Source: an uncultured Woeseiaceae bacterium (GTDB lineage: Bacteria > Pseudomonadota > Gammaproteobacteria > Steroidobacterales > Woeseiaceae). Taken from it: 55,905 nt of DNA. Both the position numbers and the translations under genes were made by a program. Shown piece after piece: positions 34,184 through 42,932 of the stretch (its first letter is position 1; each line of letters begins with the position of its first letter). Under the pieces are notes generated by a model, which saw nothing but the letters and a program-made list of their open reading frames with translations, was not told where the DNA came from and made no database searches. Where the stretch lies: contig CAJQPL010000001.1 of NCBI GenBank assembly GCA_905480215.1, positions 1-55,905 of the forward strand, given 5' to 3'.

Positions 34184-35377
34184 GTGGACTCGTGGCAAGG
34201 ACAAGCAAATTCGCAAGGTAAACTTGTAATCCGGGGTATTGGATTATTACTGTCGGGTGATTTGGCGCAGCCAATTTTGGATGCGGATACGATTATCGCC
34301 GTTGATGGTGTAATCACCGATATTGGTCGCTACTCAGAGCTCAATGTTGAGGACGCTGACAGAGTGGTCAACGCAAACGGAACCTGCGTTGCACCGGGAC
34401 TGATTGATAGTCACGTGCATCCTGTAGTCGGCGACTGGACGCCGCGGCAAAACCAGATCGGCTGGATTGACAGCTTTCTCAATGGCGGGGTTACGACAAT
34501 GATTTCAGCCGGTGAAGTGCATTTGCCCGGCCGACCCAAAGATATTGTCGGCCTGAAAGCGCTGGCCATTACCGCACAACGCTCTTTTTCGTTACACCGA
34601 CCGGGCGGTGTCAAAGTGCATGCTGGCGCGCCGATCATCGAACAAGGCATGGAGGAACATGACTTCAAAGAACTGGCGGACGCCGGCGTAACGTTGCTCG
34701 GCGAAGTGGGACTGGGCGGCGTCAAGAGTGGTGAAGACGCTAAACAAATGGTTGCCTGGGCGCGAAAATACGGTATTCAAAGTACCATTCACACTGGCGG
34801 CCCTTCGATTCCGGGCTCCAGTCTTATCGACGCCGACGTTGTTCTTGAAGCCGATGCCGATGTCATCGGACACATCAATGGCGGGCCTACGGCGCTACCG
34901 ATTGAGCAGATTCGATGTCTTTGTGAGTCCTGTTCGCGAGCCGTCGAGATTGTGCACAACGGTAACGAAATTGCCGGGCTGTATGCGATGCGCACGACGA
35001 TAGAGCTCGATCAGGCTGAACGTATCAGTCTGGGAACGGACTCGCCGGCTGGTTCCGGAGTTCAACCACTCGGAATCCTGCGACTAGTCGCGATGCTTAG
35101 CTCGATGGGCAACGTAGCACCGGAGACTGTGTTCTGTTTTGCGACAGGCAACACCGCCCGGATTAGGGAGCTCAATTGCGGCTTGATCGAAATCGGTCGT
35201 GCGGCCGATTTTGTCATCATGGACCGTGCTCAACATTCTGCCGGTGACACGCTTCTCGATAGTGTGGCGTTAGGCGATCTGCCCGGTATCAGTATGGTCA
35301 TCATTGATGGTGTCGTTCGTTGCCAACGCTCGCGAAACACGCCACCCGCTGAAACGCTGGCGAGTCTAGAGGTATAA
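34184..35377 (+). CDS. ena: Enamidase (amidohydrolase family)
   Basis: A 397-residue amidohydrolase that strongly resembles E. barkeri enamidase, which opens 1,4,5,6-tetrahydro-6-oxonicotinate to 2-formylglutarate and ammonia. Landmarks: PGLIDSHVHPVVGDWTPRQ with the metal pair His77/His79, LNGGVTTMISAG, HLPGRPKD, GEVGLGG with Glu174, IHTGG (His203), IGHINGGPTA (His230), and GTDSPAG (Asp286). GTG start with a GGGAGGG-like purine run 14-20 bases upstream and AGGAAA closer in. Located after the two AA_synth genes and before the molybdenum hydroxylase genes. This is the most diagnostic gene of the pathway. Confidence 0.9.
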   Translation: MDSWQGQANSQGKLVIRGIGLLLSGDLAQPILDADTIIAVDGVITDIGRYSELNVEDADRVVNANGTCVAPGLIDSHVHPVVGDWTPRQNQIGWIDSFLNGGVTTMISAGEVHLPGRPKDIVGLKALAITAQRSFSLHRPGGVKVHAGAPIIEQGMEEHDFKELADAGVTLLGEVGLGGVKSGEDAKQMVAWARKYGIQSTIHTGGPSIPGSSLIDADVVLEADADVIGHINGGPTALPIEQIRCLCESCSRAVEIVHNGNEIAGLYAMRTTIELDQAERISLGTDSPAGSGVQPLGILRLVAMLSSMGNVAPETVFCFATGNTARIRELNCGLIEIGRAADFVIMDRAQHSAGDTLLDSVALGDLPGISMVIIDGVVRCQRSRNTPPAETLASLEV

Positions 35378-35387
35378 AGGGCGAGTC

Positions 35388-36236
35388 GTGCAGCAAAGTT
35401 ACGAACGTCCCGATAACCTCGATGAGGCACTAGCGCTCCTAGAGCAGAGTCCTCGGCAAGTACTTGCCGGTGGCACCGATGTCTACGCAGCTTTGGGCGA
35501 TCACAATAGCTTGACCCAGGTTCTCGACGTAACGGCAATTCCGGACTTGGCTGGTATTGAAGATGCAGGAGATCACTGGCGAATCGGGGCGTCCTCGACA
35601 TGGTCTGATGTGCTGGCTGCAAATTTACCCAAATCGTTTGATTGCCTGAAATTGGCGGCCCGCGAAGTGGGAGGAGTCCAAATTCAGAACGCCGGCACAA
35701 TTGCCGGTAATTTATGCAATGCATCGCCCGCGGCAGATGGTGTGCCGCCCTTAATGGCATTGAATGCCAGCGTGGAGCTGTCGTCGGCTAACGGTCGGCG
35801 GGTCGTGACTTTGCGGGACTTTATTACCGGACCGCGGCAGACCTTACTGGCTGGGACGGAATTGATGTCTGCAGTGCTGGTGCCTAAGTCCGGCGAGCGT
35901 AGCGTCAGTTCATTCCTGAAACTCGGATCGCGAAAATATCTGGTTATCTCGATTGCCATGGTTGCCGTGGTGCTTGAGCCGGGCAGCGACGATTCGATTG
36001 AGAACATCAGCATAAGCGTGGGATCGTGTTCGGCGGTCGCGTGTCGCTTACGTGACCTGGAAGCCGAGCTACAGGGATGCCGGTTGCGACAAATGAGTCG
36101 CTTGCCGCACGCGTCAAAATTCTTTGCGCCGCTATCGCCAATCGACGATATTCGGTCCAGTGGTCAGTATCGATTGGAGGCCACGGCGGAATTGGTGCGA
36201 CGAGCGATTCTTTTGTGCGTAGATGCACTGAAGTGA
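35388..36236 (+). CDS. Molybdenum hydroxylase FAD-binding subunit (CoxM-like)
   Basis: A 282-residue member of the xanthine-dehydrogenase FAD-subunit family. FAD-binding motifs are AGGTDVYAAL near residue 25-35 and NAGTIAGNLCNASPAADG (about 105-122). GTG start; its TGA overlaps the GTG of the next gene. It passes electrons from the molybdenum/Fe-S subunit to an acceptor. In this operon the enzyme probably hydroxylates nicotinate to 6-hydroxynicotinate, the first step before Hnr and enamidase. Confidence 0.88.
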   Translation: MQQSYERPDNLDEALALLEQSPRQVLAGGTDVYAALGDHNSLTQVLDVTAIPDLAGIEDAGDHWRIGASSTWSDVLAANLPKSFDCLKLAAREVGGVQIQNAGTIAGNLCNASPAADGVPPLMALNASVELSSANGRRVVTLRDFITGPRQTLLAGTELMSAVLVPKSGERSVSSFLKLGSRKYLVISIAMVAVVLEPGSDDSIENISISVGSCSAVACRLRDLEAELQGCRLRQMSRLPHASKFFAPLSPIDDIRSSGQYRLEATAELVRRAILLCVDALK

Positions 36237-38983
36237 GCACCTCAAGGATCAATTTTGAACTCAACGGCGAACCGGTCAGCGTTGGCGCAGTCGCAGGCAA
36301 GCGATTTTCGCAGGTGTTACGAGAAGAGCTTGGACTCACCGGTACCAAAGTTGGTTGCAATGCGGGTGACTGTGGCGCCTGCACAATTCTGCTCAACAAT
36401 AAGCCCGTTTGCGCCTGCATGATGGCTGCGCAACAGGCTGACGGTTGCAATATTGAAACCGTCGAAGGCCTGGAAAGTGGCCGCAGCGTTTTAAAAGGGA
36501 GACTTCAACAATCTTTCTTGCGACACGGTGCTGCTCAATGTGGGATATGCACGCCCGGCATGGTAGTTGCAGCCGAGGCGTTACTACGACTTACACCGCA
36601 TCCGAGTGAGCAGCAAGCGGAAAATGCTATTGGCGGAGTGTTGTGTCGCTGCACCGGGTATCGAAATATTATTCGCGCCATCGTCAACGCGAACGAGCAG
36701 GAAGAAACGTCAGCGCCGCATCCTGGTCCGAAAACCAGCTCGGTTGGTGCGCCGATCATCCGTTTGGATGGAGCACCGAAAGTCGCTGGTTCGGACCTGT
36801 TTGCAGCCGACGACTGGCCGGACGATGCCTTGCTTGCAAGAGCGATTCGCAGTCCTTATCCGCACGCCGCCTTTTCGTTTGGAGATCTCGACGAGTACGT
36901 AAACAACACGGATGAGGTGCTCGCCGTGTTTACAGCCAAGGACGTTCCGGGACGGAATTGCTTCGGCGTCATTCCGGAATTTGTCGACCAGCCGGTCTTC
37001 GCCGAATCCGAAACACGGTTTGAGGGTGAAGCCGTAGCACTTGTTGTCGGTACTGCTGACGCCATCGTTGCTCTGGATATCTCGAAGCTGCCGATAACGT
37101 GGCAAAAGCTGACAGACGTCACGACCGTGACTGAGGCTGCCGATGAACGTGCGCCGCAGCTACATACCGGGCGTGCGAATAATCGTTTGACCGGTGGATA
37201 TGTGGAAAGCGGCGACGTTGAATCCGGTTTCGAGGCTGCCGACGTCGTGGTGGAAGGCGCTTTCACAACCGGGTTTATCGAGCACGCCTACATCGAACCC
37301 GAAGCGGGTTTCGCACGACGCGTCGGCGATCGAATTGAAGTATGGGCCTGCACACAGGCGCCGTATATGGATAGGGACAGCCTGGCCGAGATTATGGGCA
37401 TCGCGAAAAACCAGGTCCGAATTATTCCGTCATCAGTAGGTGGGGGCTTCGGCTCCAAATTGGATCTGTCGTTGCAACCGTTTGTGGCGATCGCCGCGTG
37501 GCATTTGAAACGACCGGTAAAGATGGTGTATTCACGCACCGAATCGATGTTGTCGACGACGAAGCGCCATCCATCCAGTATTCAGTCCAGGATCGGCGCC
37601 AGCAAAGACGGCAAGATTACAGCGATGACGTTCGTCGGTGTGTTCAATACCGGCGCCTATGCGTCCTGGGGGCCAACCGTTGCCACCCGTGTGCCGATTC
37701 ATGCGTGCGGGCCATATCGTATTGAAAACTACCGCGCCGAATCTGCTGCAATACATACACATTGCCCTCCGTCGGGTGCCTTTCGAGGATTCGGCGTACC
37801 GCAATCTGCTGTTGCACAGGAAACACTGTTTGACCTTCTCGCTGAGCAATTGGCGATTGATCCGCTTGAATTTCGGATTCGCAATGCGCTTGCGAACGGA
37901 TTGCCAACGGTAACGGGACAAAGCTTTGATAGCGGCGTCGGCATTGTCGCGTGCTTTGAAGCTTTGCGGCCACACTGGCAGCAGGCCATTCGTAACGCTG
38001 CAATGCGTAACGAATCAGCGCACGGCACTGCGATGCGTTTCGGTGTTGGCATTGCGGGCTTGTGGTACGGATGTGGCAATACATCATTGCCCAATCCGTC
38101 GACTATACGGGTGGGATTGCGAGACGACGGGCGTATCGTTTTGTTTCAGGGGGCGGTCGATATCGGCCAGGGATCAAACACGGTTATTAGCCAGATTTGC
38201 GCGGATGCCATAGGAATTTCGATTGATTGTATTGATCTGGTTCATGGCGATACTGACCTAACAGCGGATGCCGGAAAAACGTCGGCATCAAGGCAAACGT
38301 TTATTTCCGGCAAGGCAGCATTTCTGGCTGGGAGCGTGTTGCGAAATAAGTTGCTCACAATATGCGATGCGCCACTATCGGCGCGTATACAACTGAACGG
38401 AAATACACTGCTTGCCTGTGAGGAAAATAGTACGTGGACGGTACAGCTTGATCGATTGCCGACTGATCAAGACGGCTTCGTTGCGACGGCTGAAGAGACA
38501 TACGATCCGCCGACACAGCCGCTCGACAAGGATGGTCAGGGAGAACCTTATGCTTCATTTGGTTACGGCGCACAGATAGTTGAATTGTCCGTAGATACTG
38601 CCCTCGGAATAACCAAGCTCACTAAAGTCACCGCCGCCCACGATGCTGGAAAAGTCATAAATCCTGTACTTGCAGAAGGTCAGGTTCACGGTGGTGTTGC
38701 GCAGGGGATCGGGATGGCATTAATGGAAGAATTTGTACCTGGAAAGACCAACAATCTCCACGATTACCTGATTCCGACCGCCGGTGATGTGCCGGAGATC
38801 GAAACGCTGTTTATCGAAGATGCGGACCCACATGGTCCTTACGGTGCTAAAGGTTTGGGTGAGCACGTGCTTGTCGGAACAGCGCCGGCGATTCTGAACG
38901 CCATCCGGCATGCAACCGGCGCGGTGATCCGTGATCTGCCAGCGAGCCCGGAGCGAGTATTGGCTGCCATAAGATTCGACTGA
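36233..38983 (+). CDS. Fused [2Fe-2S]-molybdopterin hydroxylase subunit (CoxS-CoxL fusion)
   Basis: About 916 residues from the GTG at 36233, whose GTGA overlaps the FAD-subunit stop (the longer open frame from 36077 is not needed). The first 160 residues hold the two [2Fe-2S] clusters: CNAGDCGAC with a later Cys, then CGICTPG and CRCTGYRN. A short linker leads to the xanthine-dehydrogenase molybdopterin domains: SVGGGFGSKLD, SGAFRGFGVPQ, AVDIGQGSNT, and the catalytic Glu877 in GAKGLGE. In E. barkeri nicotinate dehydrogenase these functions sit on separate chains, so the fusion is notable. It is the last gene of the heterocycle operon. Confidence 0.9.
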   Translation: MSTSRINFELNGEPVSVGAVAGKRFSQVLREELGLTGTKVGCNAGDCGACTILLNNKPVCACMMAAQQADGCNIETVEGLESGRSVLKGRLQQSFLRHGAAQCGICTPGMVVAAEALLRLTPHPSEQQAENAIGGVLCRCTGYRNIIRAIVNANEQEETSAPHPGPKTSSVGAPIIRLDGAPKVAGSDLFAADDWPDDALLARAIRSPYPHAAFSFGDLDEYVNNTDEVLAVFTAKDVPGRNCFGVIPEFVDQPVFAESETRFEGEAVALVVGTADAIVALDISKLPITWQKLTDVTTVTEAADERAPQLHTGRANNRLTGGYVESGDVESGFEAADVVVEGAFTTGFIEHAYIEPEAGFARRVGDRIEVWACTQAPYMDRDSLAEIMGIAKNQVRIIPSSVGGGFGSKLDLSLQPFVAIAAWHLKRPVKMVYSRTESMLSTTKRHPSSIQSRIGASKDGKITAMTFVGVFNTGAYASWGPTVATRVPIHACGPYRIENYRAESAAIHTHCPPSGAFRGFGVPQSAVAQETLFDLLAEQLAIDPLEFRIRNALANGLPTVTGQSFDSGVGIVACFEALRPHWQQAIRNAAMRNESAHGTAMRFGVGIAGLWYGCGNTSLPNPSTIRVGLRDDGRIVLFQGAVDIGQGSNTVISQICADAIGISIDCIDLVHGDTDLTADAGKTSASRQTFISGKAAFLAGSVLRNKLLTICDAPLSARIQLNGNTLLACEENSTWTVQLDRLPTDQDGFVATAEETYDPPTQPLDKDGQGEPYASFGYGAQIVELSVDTALGITKLTKVTAAHDAGKVINPVLAEGQVHGGVAQGIGMALMEEFVPGKTNNLHDYLIPTAGDVPEIETLFIEDADPHGPYGAKGLGEHVLVGTAPAILNAIRHATGAVIRDLPASPERVLAAIRFD

Positions 38984-39075
38984 AATTAGCAGGACAGGAA
39001 CATGAAGATGAGACATAGTTGATGCGCTGACGCGCCTCGCAAACCCAGACACATAGAAAACGGAGATTACCAACC

Positions 39076-39831
39076 ATGGCAAAGCAACCCCGCGTCCTGA
39101 TCGCAGGCGAATCCTGGACCGTTCATTCAATCCACCAAAAAGGCTTCGATAGCTTCACTACCACGGAATACGCTGAGGGAGTGAAATGGCTGCGCGAGGC
39201 CCTTGAGGCAGGGGGGTGGGAAGTTACCTATCAGCCCGCCCATGTCGCCGCCCGCGACTTTCCGTTCGAGACGACAGATCTGGCCGAATATGACTGCGTG
39301 ATCCTGAGCGATGTCGGTGCCAATACGCTGCTCTTGCACCCCGATACATTTGGGCGCTCCAAAGCTTTGCCAAACCGGCTGGAAACGATCCGTCAGTATG
39401 TCGAAAACGGCGGCGGTTTAATCATGATCGGCGGCTATATGACATTCCAGGGGATCGACGCCAAGGCACAGTATCGCGGCACGGCGGTCGAGACGGCTTT
39501 GCCGGTCACCCTCGAATTAGGTGATGACCGTGTGGAATGTCCCCAGGGCGTTACGCCGCAAGTGAGCGACGCCAATCATCCCCTCGTTGCCGGAATCGAA
39601 GCTGTCTGGCCGGACCTGCTCGGATACAATCGACTGACAGCAAAGGCAGACGGCGAGGTTGTCGTGAGCGTAGGGGACGATCCGCTGATCGTGATCGGCA
39701 CTCATGGCAAGGGGCGCAGCGTTGCATTTGCGTCCGACTGCGGCCCGCACTGGGCACCACCCTCGTTCGTGGATTGGAAAGATTACGCCACAATCTGGCA
39801 GCGCATGACTGCATGGGCCGCGGGGCAATAA
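39076..39831 (+). CDS. Class-I glutamine-amidotransferase-like protein (DUF1355/STM3548-like)
   Basis: A 251-residue cytoplasmic flavodoxin-like protein. Features: VLIAGESWTVHSIHQKGFD at the N-terminus, CVILSDVGANTLLLHP, GGGLIMIGGYMTFQG and GKGRSVAFASDCGPHW near the end. Where a true class-I amidotransferase has its nucleophile Cys, this protein reads IGGYM, so it is unlikely to be an active glutaminase. Similar proteins occur in sugar and polyol catabolic operons. The start has a GGAGAT site. It is followed directly by a decayed acetamidase fragment. Confidence 0.82.
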   Translation: MAKQPRVLIAGESWTVHSIHQKGFDSFTTTEYAEGVKWLREALEAGGWEVTYQPAHVAARDFPFETTDLAEYDCVILSDVGANTLLLHPDTFGRSKALPNRLETIRQYVENGGGLIMIGGYMTFQGIDAKAQYRGTAVETALPVTLELGDDRVECPQGVTPQVSDANHPLVAGIEAVWPDLLGYNRLTAKADGEVVVSVGDDPLIVIGTHGKGRSVAFASDCGPHWAPPSFVDWKDYATIWQRMTAWAAGQ

Positions 39832-39832
39832 C

Positions 39833-40024
39833 AGAGTCGCGCTGAACGTCACGCGCTGGGGCAATCTCGACATGCCCGAACTTTGCCCTGGGACGACGCT
39901 TTATCTAGGCGCAAATGTGGATGGCGCTCATCTGTATTTGGGCGACGGACACTACGCTCAAGGTGACGGCACACAGGCAGGGGGTTGGTCCTGCCACCTT
40001 AAACGCTCGCACGATCTAACCTGA
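39833..40024 (+). pseudogene. Acetamidase/formamidase remnant
   Basis: Right after the GATase stop, another frame reads about 62 codons without a start, ending at a TGA (40022-40024). It contains WGNLDMPELCPGTTLYLGA and GAHLYLGDGHYAQGDG, which match the acetamidase/formamidase core (GGNxD, PGTTLYLPV, GDGHAAQGDGE). The flanking N- and C-terminal parts of the roughly 300-residue enzyme are missing. Best read as an internal slice left by deletion. Confidence 0.7.
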
Positions 40025-40048
40025 TTACTTATCGCCGTTCAGTGCCAC

Positions 40049-41533
40049 TCAGTTCTGCGCCGGGCAATACTGTTTGATAAAGTCATTGTGATCAGGCAGC
40101 TTGGCAAGATTCTGATTGACAGAAGTACTCAGCTTTTTAAGTTCTTGCTCTAATGCCACCGGTGGCAATATACGACCTGCACCGTGACGATGTTCCGGGA
40201 ACAAACCCTGCCCAAGCATCACCTGAACCCAGGAGTGCGCGCGAAACAAATTCACATCATCCTGCCACACATAGCCGTTTTCCTTAAAGATCTCCATGCG
40301 GTGAGCGAGGCTGTCCGGGATATCCATGGTGCGATAATAATTCCAGAATTCACTGTCATCCCGTTGTGTCTGCTTGTAGTGCAGGATGATAAAATCGCGC
40401 ACCGCCTCCCATTCAAGCTGGGTGTCACGATTAAAGCTCTCGGCCAGCGGCACCATTGAGCCTGAAAACGGGAACAGCTTCATCAGGCGTACCAGCGCAG
40501 TTGTAATCAAATGTATGCTGGTCGATTCCAGTGGCTCGAGAAAGCCGCTCGATAAACCTATCGCAACACAGTTTTTGTGCCACGCATTTATTCGGCGACC
40601 GGTTTTAAATCTCAGCGGGCGGGGCTCAGTGATGGTATCTCCAGTGATATTGCCGAGCAAAGTCTCACGGGCATCGTCATCGGAACAAAACTGGCTGCTG
40701 TAAACAATGCCATTGCCGGTACGGGTTTGCAGGGGGACACGCCACTGCCACCCGGAGGAATGTGCAATGGCGCGTGTGTAGGGGGCAGGTGGCTCGGTAC
40801 TTGTCGTCTGTACTGCAAAAGCGCGGTCGGCGGCCAGCCAATGGCTCCAGTCCTCGTATTCAACACCCAATGCATCGCCGAGCAGCAGGCCTCTGAAGCC
40901 GGTGCAATCAATAAAGAAATCACCGGCGACCTGTCTGTCTTGCTCTAACTGCAGCGATTGGATATCACCCGTCACCGGATCAACGCTAACTTCGCTAATC
41001 TTGCCTTCGACTCGCCGGACGCCGAGTGATTCGCTTTTTTTCCGCAGAAATCCGGCGTAGGCCGTTGCGTCCAGGTGAAAGGCGTACGCCAGTGGCGTCT
41101 CACCTACTTTTACCGCGAATTTGCCGGCCTTGGCCGCCTTCAATTCGAGGCAATAGTCCTCCAGGCTACCGCCGAAGCCATTGGCATGCGCTTCCAGCCA
41201 GTACTGGTGGAATTCCACCATCCAGTTACTTTGCCCGACATCACCGAACGAGTGAATGTAGCTTTCGCCCGGCGCGCCCCAGTTGTCAAAGACAATGCCG
41301 AGCTTAAAGGTTGCCTGGGTTGCGCGCATAAACTCACGCTCGTCGACTCCGAAAAACTGGTGAAATCTGCGCATGGTGGGAATGGTCGCCTCGCCCACAC
41401 CCACGGTTCCGATCTGGTCGGATTCGATCAGGGTGATTTCGAGCAGGTTACCCAGCCGCTTGACCAGACTGTAAGCTGTCAACCAACCAGCCGTTCCGCC
41501 ACCGGCGACGACTACGCGAATTTTCTCACCCAT
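40049..41533 (-). CDS. Flavin-dependent tryptophan-halogenase-family protein
   Basis: A 494-residue protein with the halogenase FAD motif VVVAGGGTAGWLTAYSL (GxGxxG), the catalytic Lys77 (TFKLGI) and Glu336-Ser337 (PLESTSIHL), and the WxWxIP motif as WQWRVP (residues 262-267, Val for Ile). The conserved residues suggest a working flavin-dependent halogenase rather than a plain monooxygenase. It lies alone on the minus strand, divergent from the next operon. No reductase or biosynthetic partner is close by. Members of this family are frequent beside TonB-dependent receptors in marine bacteria, with unknown substrates. Confidence 0.88.
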   Translation of the reverse strand: MGEKIRVVVAGGGTAGWLTAYSLVKRLGNLLEITLIESDQIGTVGVGEATIPTMRRFHQFFGVDEREFMRATQATFKLGIVFDNWGAPGESYIHSFGDVGQSNWMVEFHQYWLEAHANGFGGSLEDYCLELKAAKAGKFAVKVGETPLAYAFHLDATAYAGFLRKKSESLGVRRVEGKISEVSVDPVTGDIQSLQLEQDRQVAGDFFIDCTGFRGLLLGDALGVEYEDWSHWLAADRAFAVQTTSTEPPAPYTRAIAHSSGWQWRVPLQTRTGNGIVYSSQFCSDDDARETLLGNITGDTITEPRPLRFKTGRRINAWHKNCVAIGLSSGFLEPLESTSIHLITTALVRLMKLFPFSGSMVPLAESFNRDTQLEWEAVRDFIILHYKQTQRDDSEFWNYYRTMDIPDSLAHRMEIFKENGYVWQDDVNLFRAHSWVQVMLGQGLFPEHRHGAGRILPPVALEQELKKLSTSVNQNLAKLPDHNDFIKQYCPAQN

Positions 41534-41696
41534 GAATGCTTCCCCGGTATTGTAATGTTATCTAAGAGACAGTATTTTACTGCGACATATCCAAGCTGGT
41601 TTCTGGCCTTCTTCAGCTTTCCGTCGCTCGAAAAAACTACGAGTATGTCAAATTCGATACTGGCGAATTCCCTGATCCGATCCAATTCATTTTCAA

Positions 41697-42932
41697 ATGC
41701 GTAGCAAGAAGGAACGAGTGCTCGCATCCAAAGGAATGATCTTACTTGTCGCTACCCTCGATTCCAAGGGAGATGAGGTAGCATTTCTCAAGCAACAGCT
41801 TGCTGCGCGTGGCCGTTCAGTTTGTGTCATGGATGTTGGGACGGCCGGTTCCCCAAAGTTTCCCGGGGATGTAACACGCGAATCCGTCGCAAGCAGGACT
41901 AAAATTCCCGTCGATGTAGATGGACCAGCAGAAGCACTCAACGCGATGGCATCGGGTGCAACTGCCATTGTTAAAGACTTGTTCAATGCAGGAGAAATCT
42001 CTGCGATCGCCGGGGTTGGTGGTGGTAAGGGCGCTGGTGTCTTTCATCAAATCACATGCGACTTGCCCTATGGATTCCCAAAGGTGCTTGTTACGAGCGC
42101 TCGGCCAGCGCTGCTGGCGGAGATCGCCACCACGTCTGACACCATACTGCTGCCAACAATTGTGGACCTAATGGGGATAAACAGGTTCACACGCGCCGTG
42201 TTGATCAATGCAGCAAACATGCTATACGGATTGGAATGGGCAGGGCCAGAGGAGGTAAGTCGACCCGGAAAAACGGTTGCTGTCACGGCCTTTGGTGTCA
42301 CCACACCAGCAGTTCAATCAGTCATGTCTCGTCTCGAAGCTTCCGATGTGACTGTCGTCGTCTTTCCGGCGAACGGTGCAGGTGGGCGCAGCATGGAATC
42401 TCTTATAGCCAAGGGCGAGTTTGACGGCGTGATCGACCTGACAACAACAGAAATGGCCGACCTGCTTTTGGATGGAACAGCCAGCGCAGGGGAGGATCGC
42501 TTGACGGCAGCAGGTGCTGTTGGCATTCCCCAGGCCATAGCACCGGGAGCAGTTGATATGGTTAATTTTGGTCCGCCGGAATCGATACCAAAGCATCTTT
42601 CGGACCGCACCACATACCGACACACCCCGATGACAACGCTCGTGCGTACCAACCCCGACGAAACCGCAAAGATTGCGCAGCAAACGGCGGCCAGGCTAAA
42701 CCGATCTATGGGGCCGGTAGCAATATTCTGGCCAGCGCGGGGCGTTTCGGATTACGATCGCCCAGGCAAATCCTTCCACGACCCGGTGGCCAACGTGTCG
42801 TGGCGCGATGCAATGAAGCAGACGCTCAGGGCAGATATCCCTGTCTTAGAGACCGATTTCCATATCAATGATCCCGACTTCGGAGCGCTCTGCGCCGACT
42901 GGATGATTGCAAAACTAAATGAGCCTATATGA
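41697..42932 (+). CDS. Tm-1-like ATP-binding protein (UPF0261)
   Basis: A 411-residue two-domain protein of the UPF0261/Tm-1 family. Features: ILLVATLDSKGDEVAFLKQQL, GVGGGKGAGVFHQI, PKVLVTSARPA, and LDGTASAGEDRLTAAGAVGIPQAIAPGAVDMVNFGPPESIP. The plant homologue Tm-1 binds a viral helicase; the bacterial role is unknown. Start is uncertain: ATG 41697, or ATG 41736 where the homology begins. It overlaps the next gene by 4 bases (ATGA), and the same pair recurs in many genomes. Leads the operon up to the ABC transporter genes. Confidence 0.85.
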   Translation: MRSKKERVLASKGMILLVATLDSKGDEVAFLKQQLAARGRSVCVMDVGTAGSPKFPGDVTRESVASRTKIPVDVDGPAEALNAMASGATAIVKDLFNAGEISAIAGVGGGKGAGVFHQITCDLPYGFPKVLVTSARPALLAEIATTSDTILLPTIVDLMGINRFTRAVLINAANMLYGLEWAGPEEVSRPGKTVAVTAFGVTTPAVQSVMSRLEASDVTVVVFPANGAGGRSMESLIAKGEFDGVIDLTTTEMADLLLDGTASAGEDRLTAAGAVGIPQAIAPGAVDMVNFGPPESIPKHLSDRTTYRHTPMTTLVRTNPDETAKIAQQTAARLNRSMGPVAIFWPARGVSDYDRPGKSFHDPVANVSWRDAMKQTLRADIPVLETDFHINDPDFGALCADWMIAKLNEPI

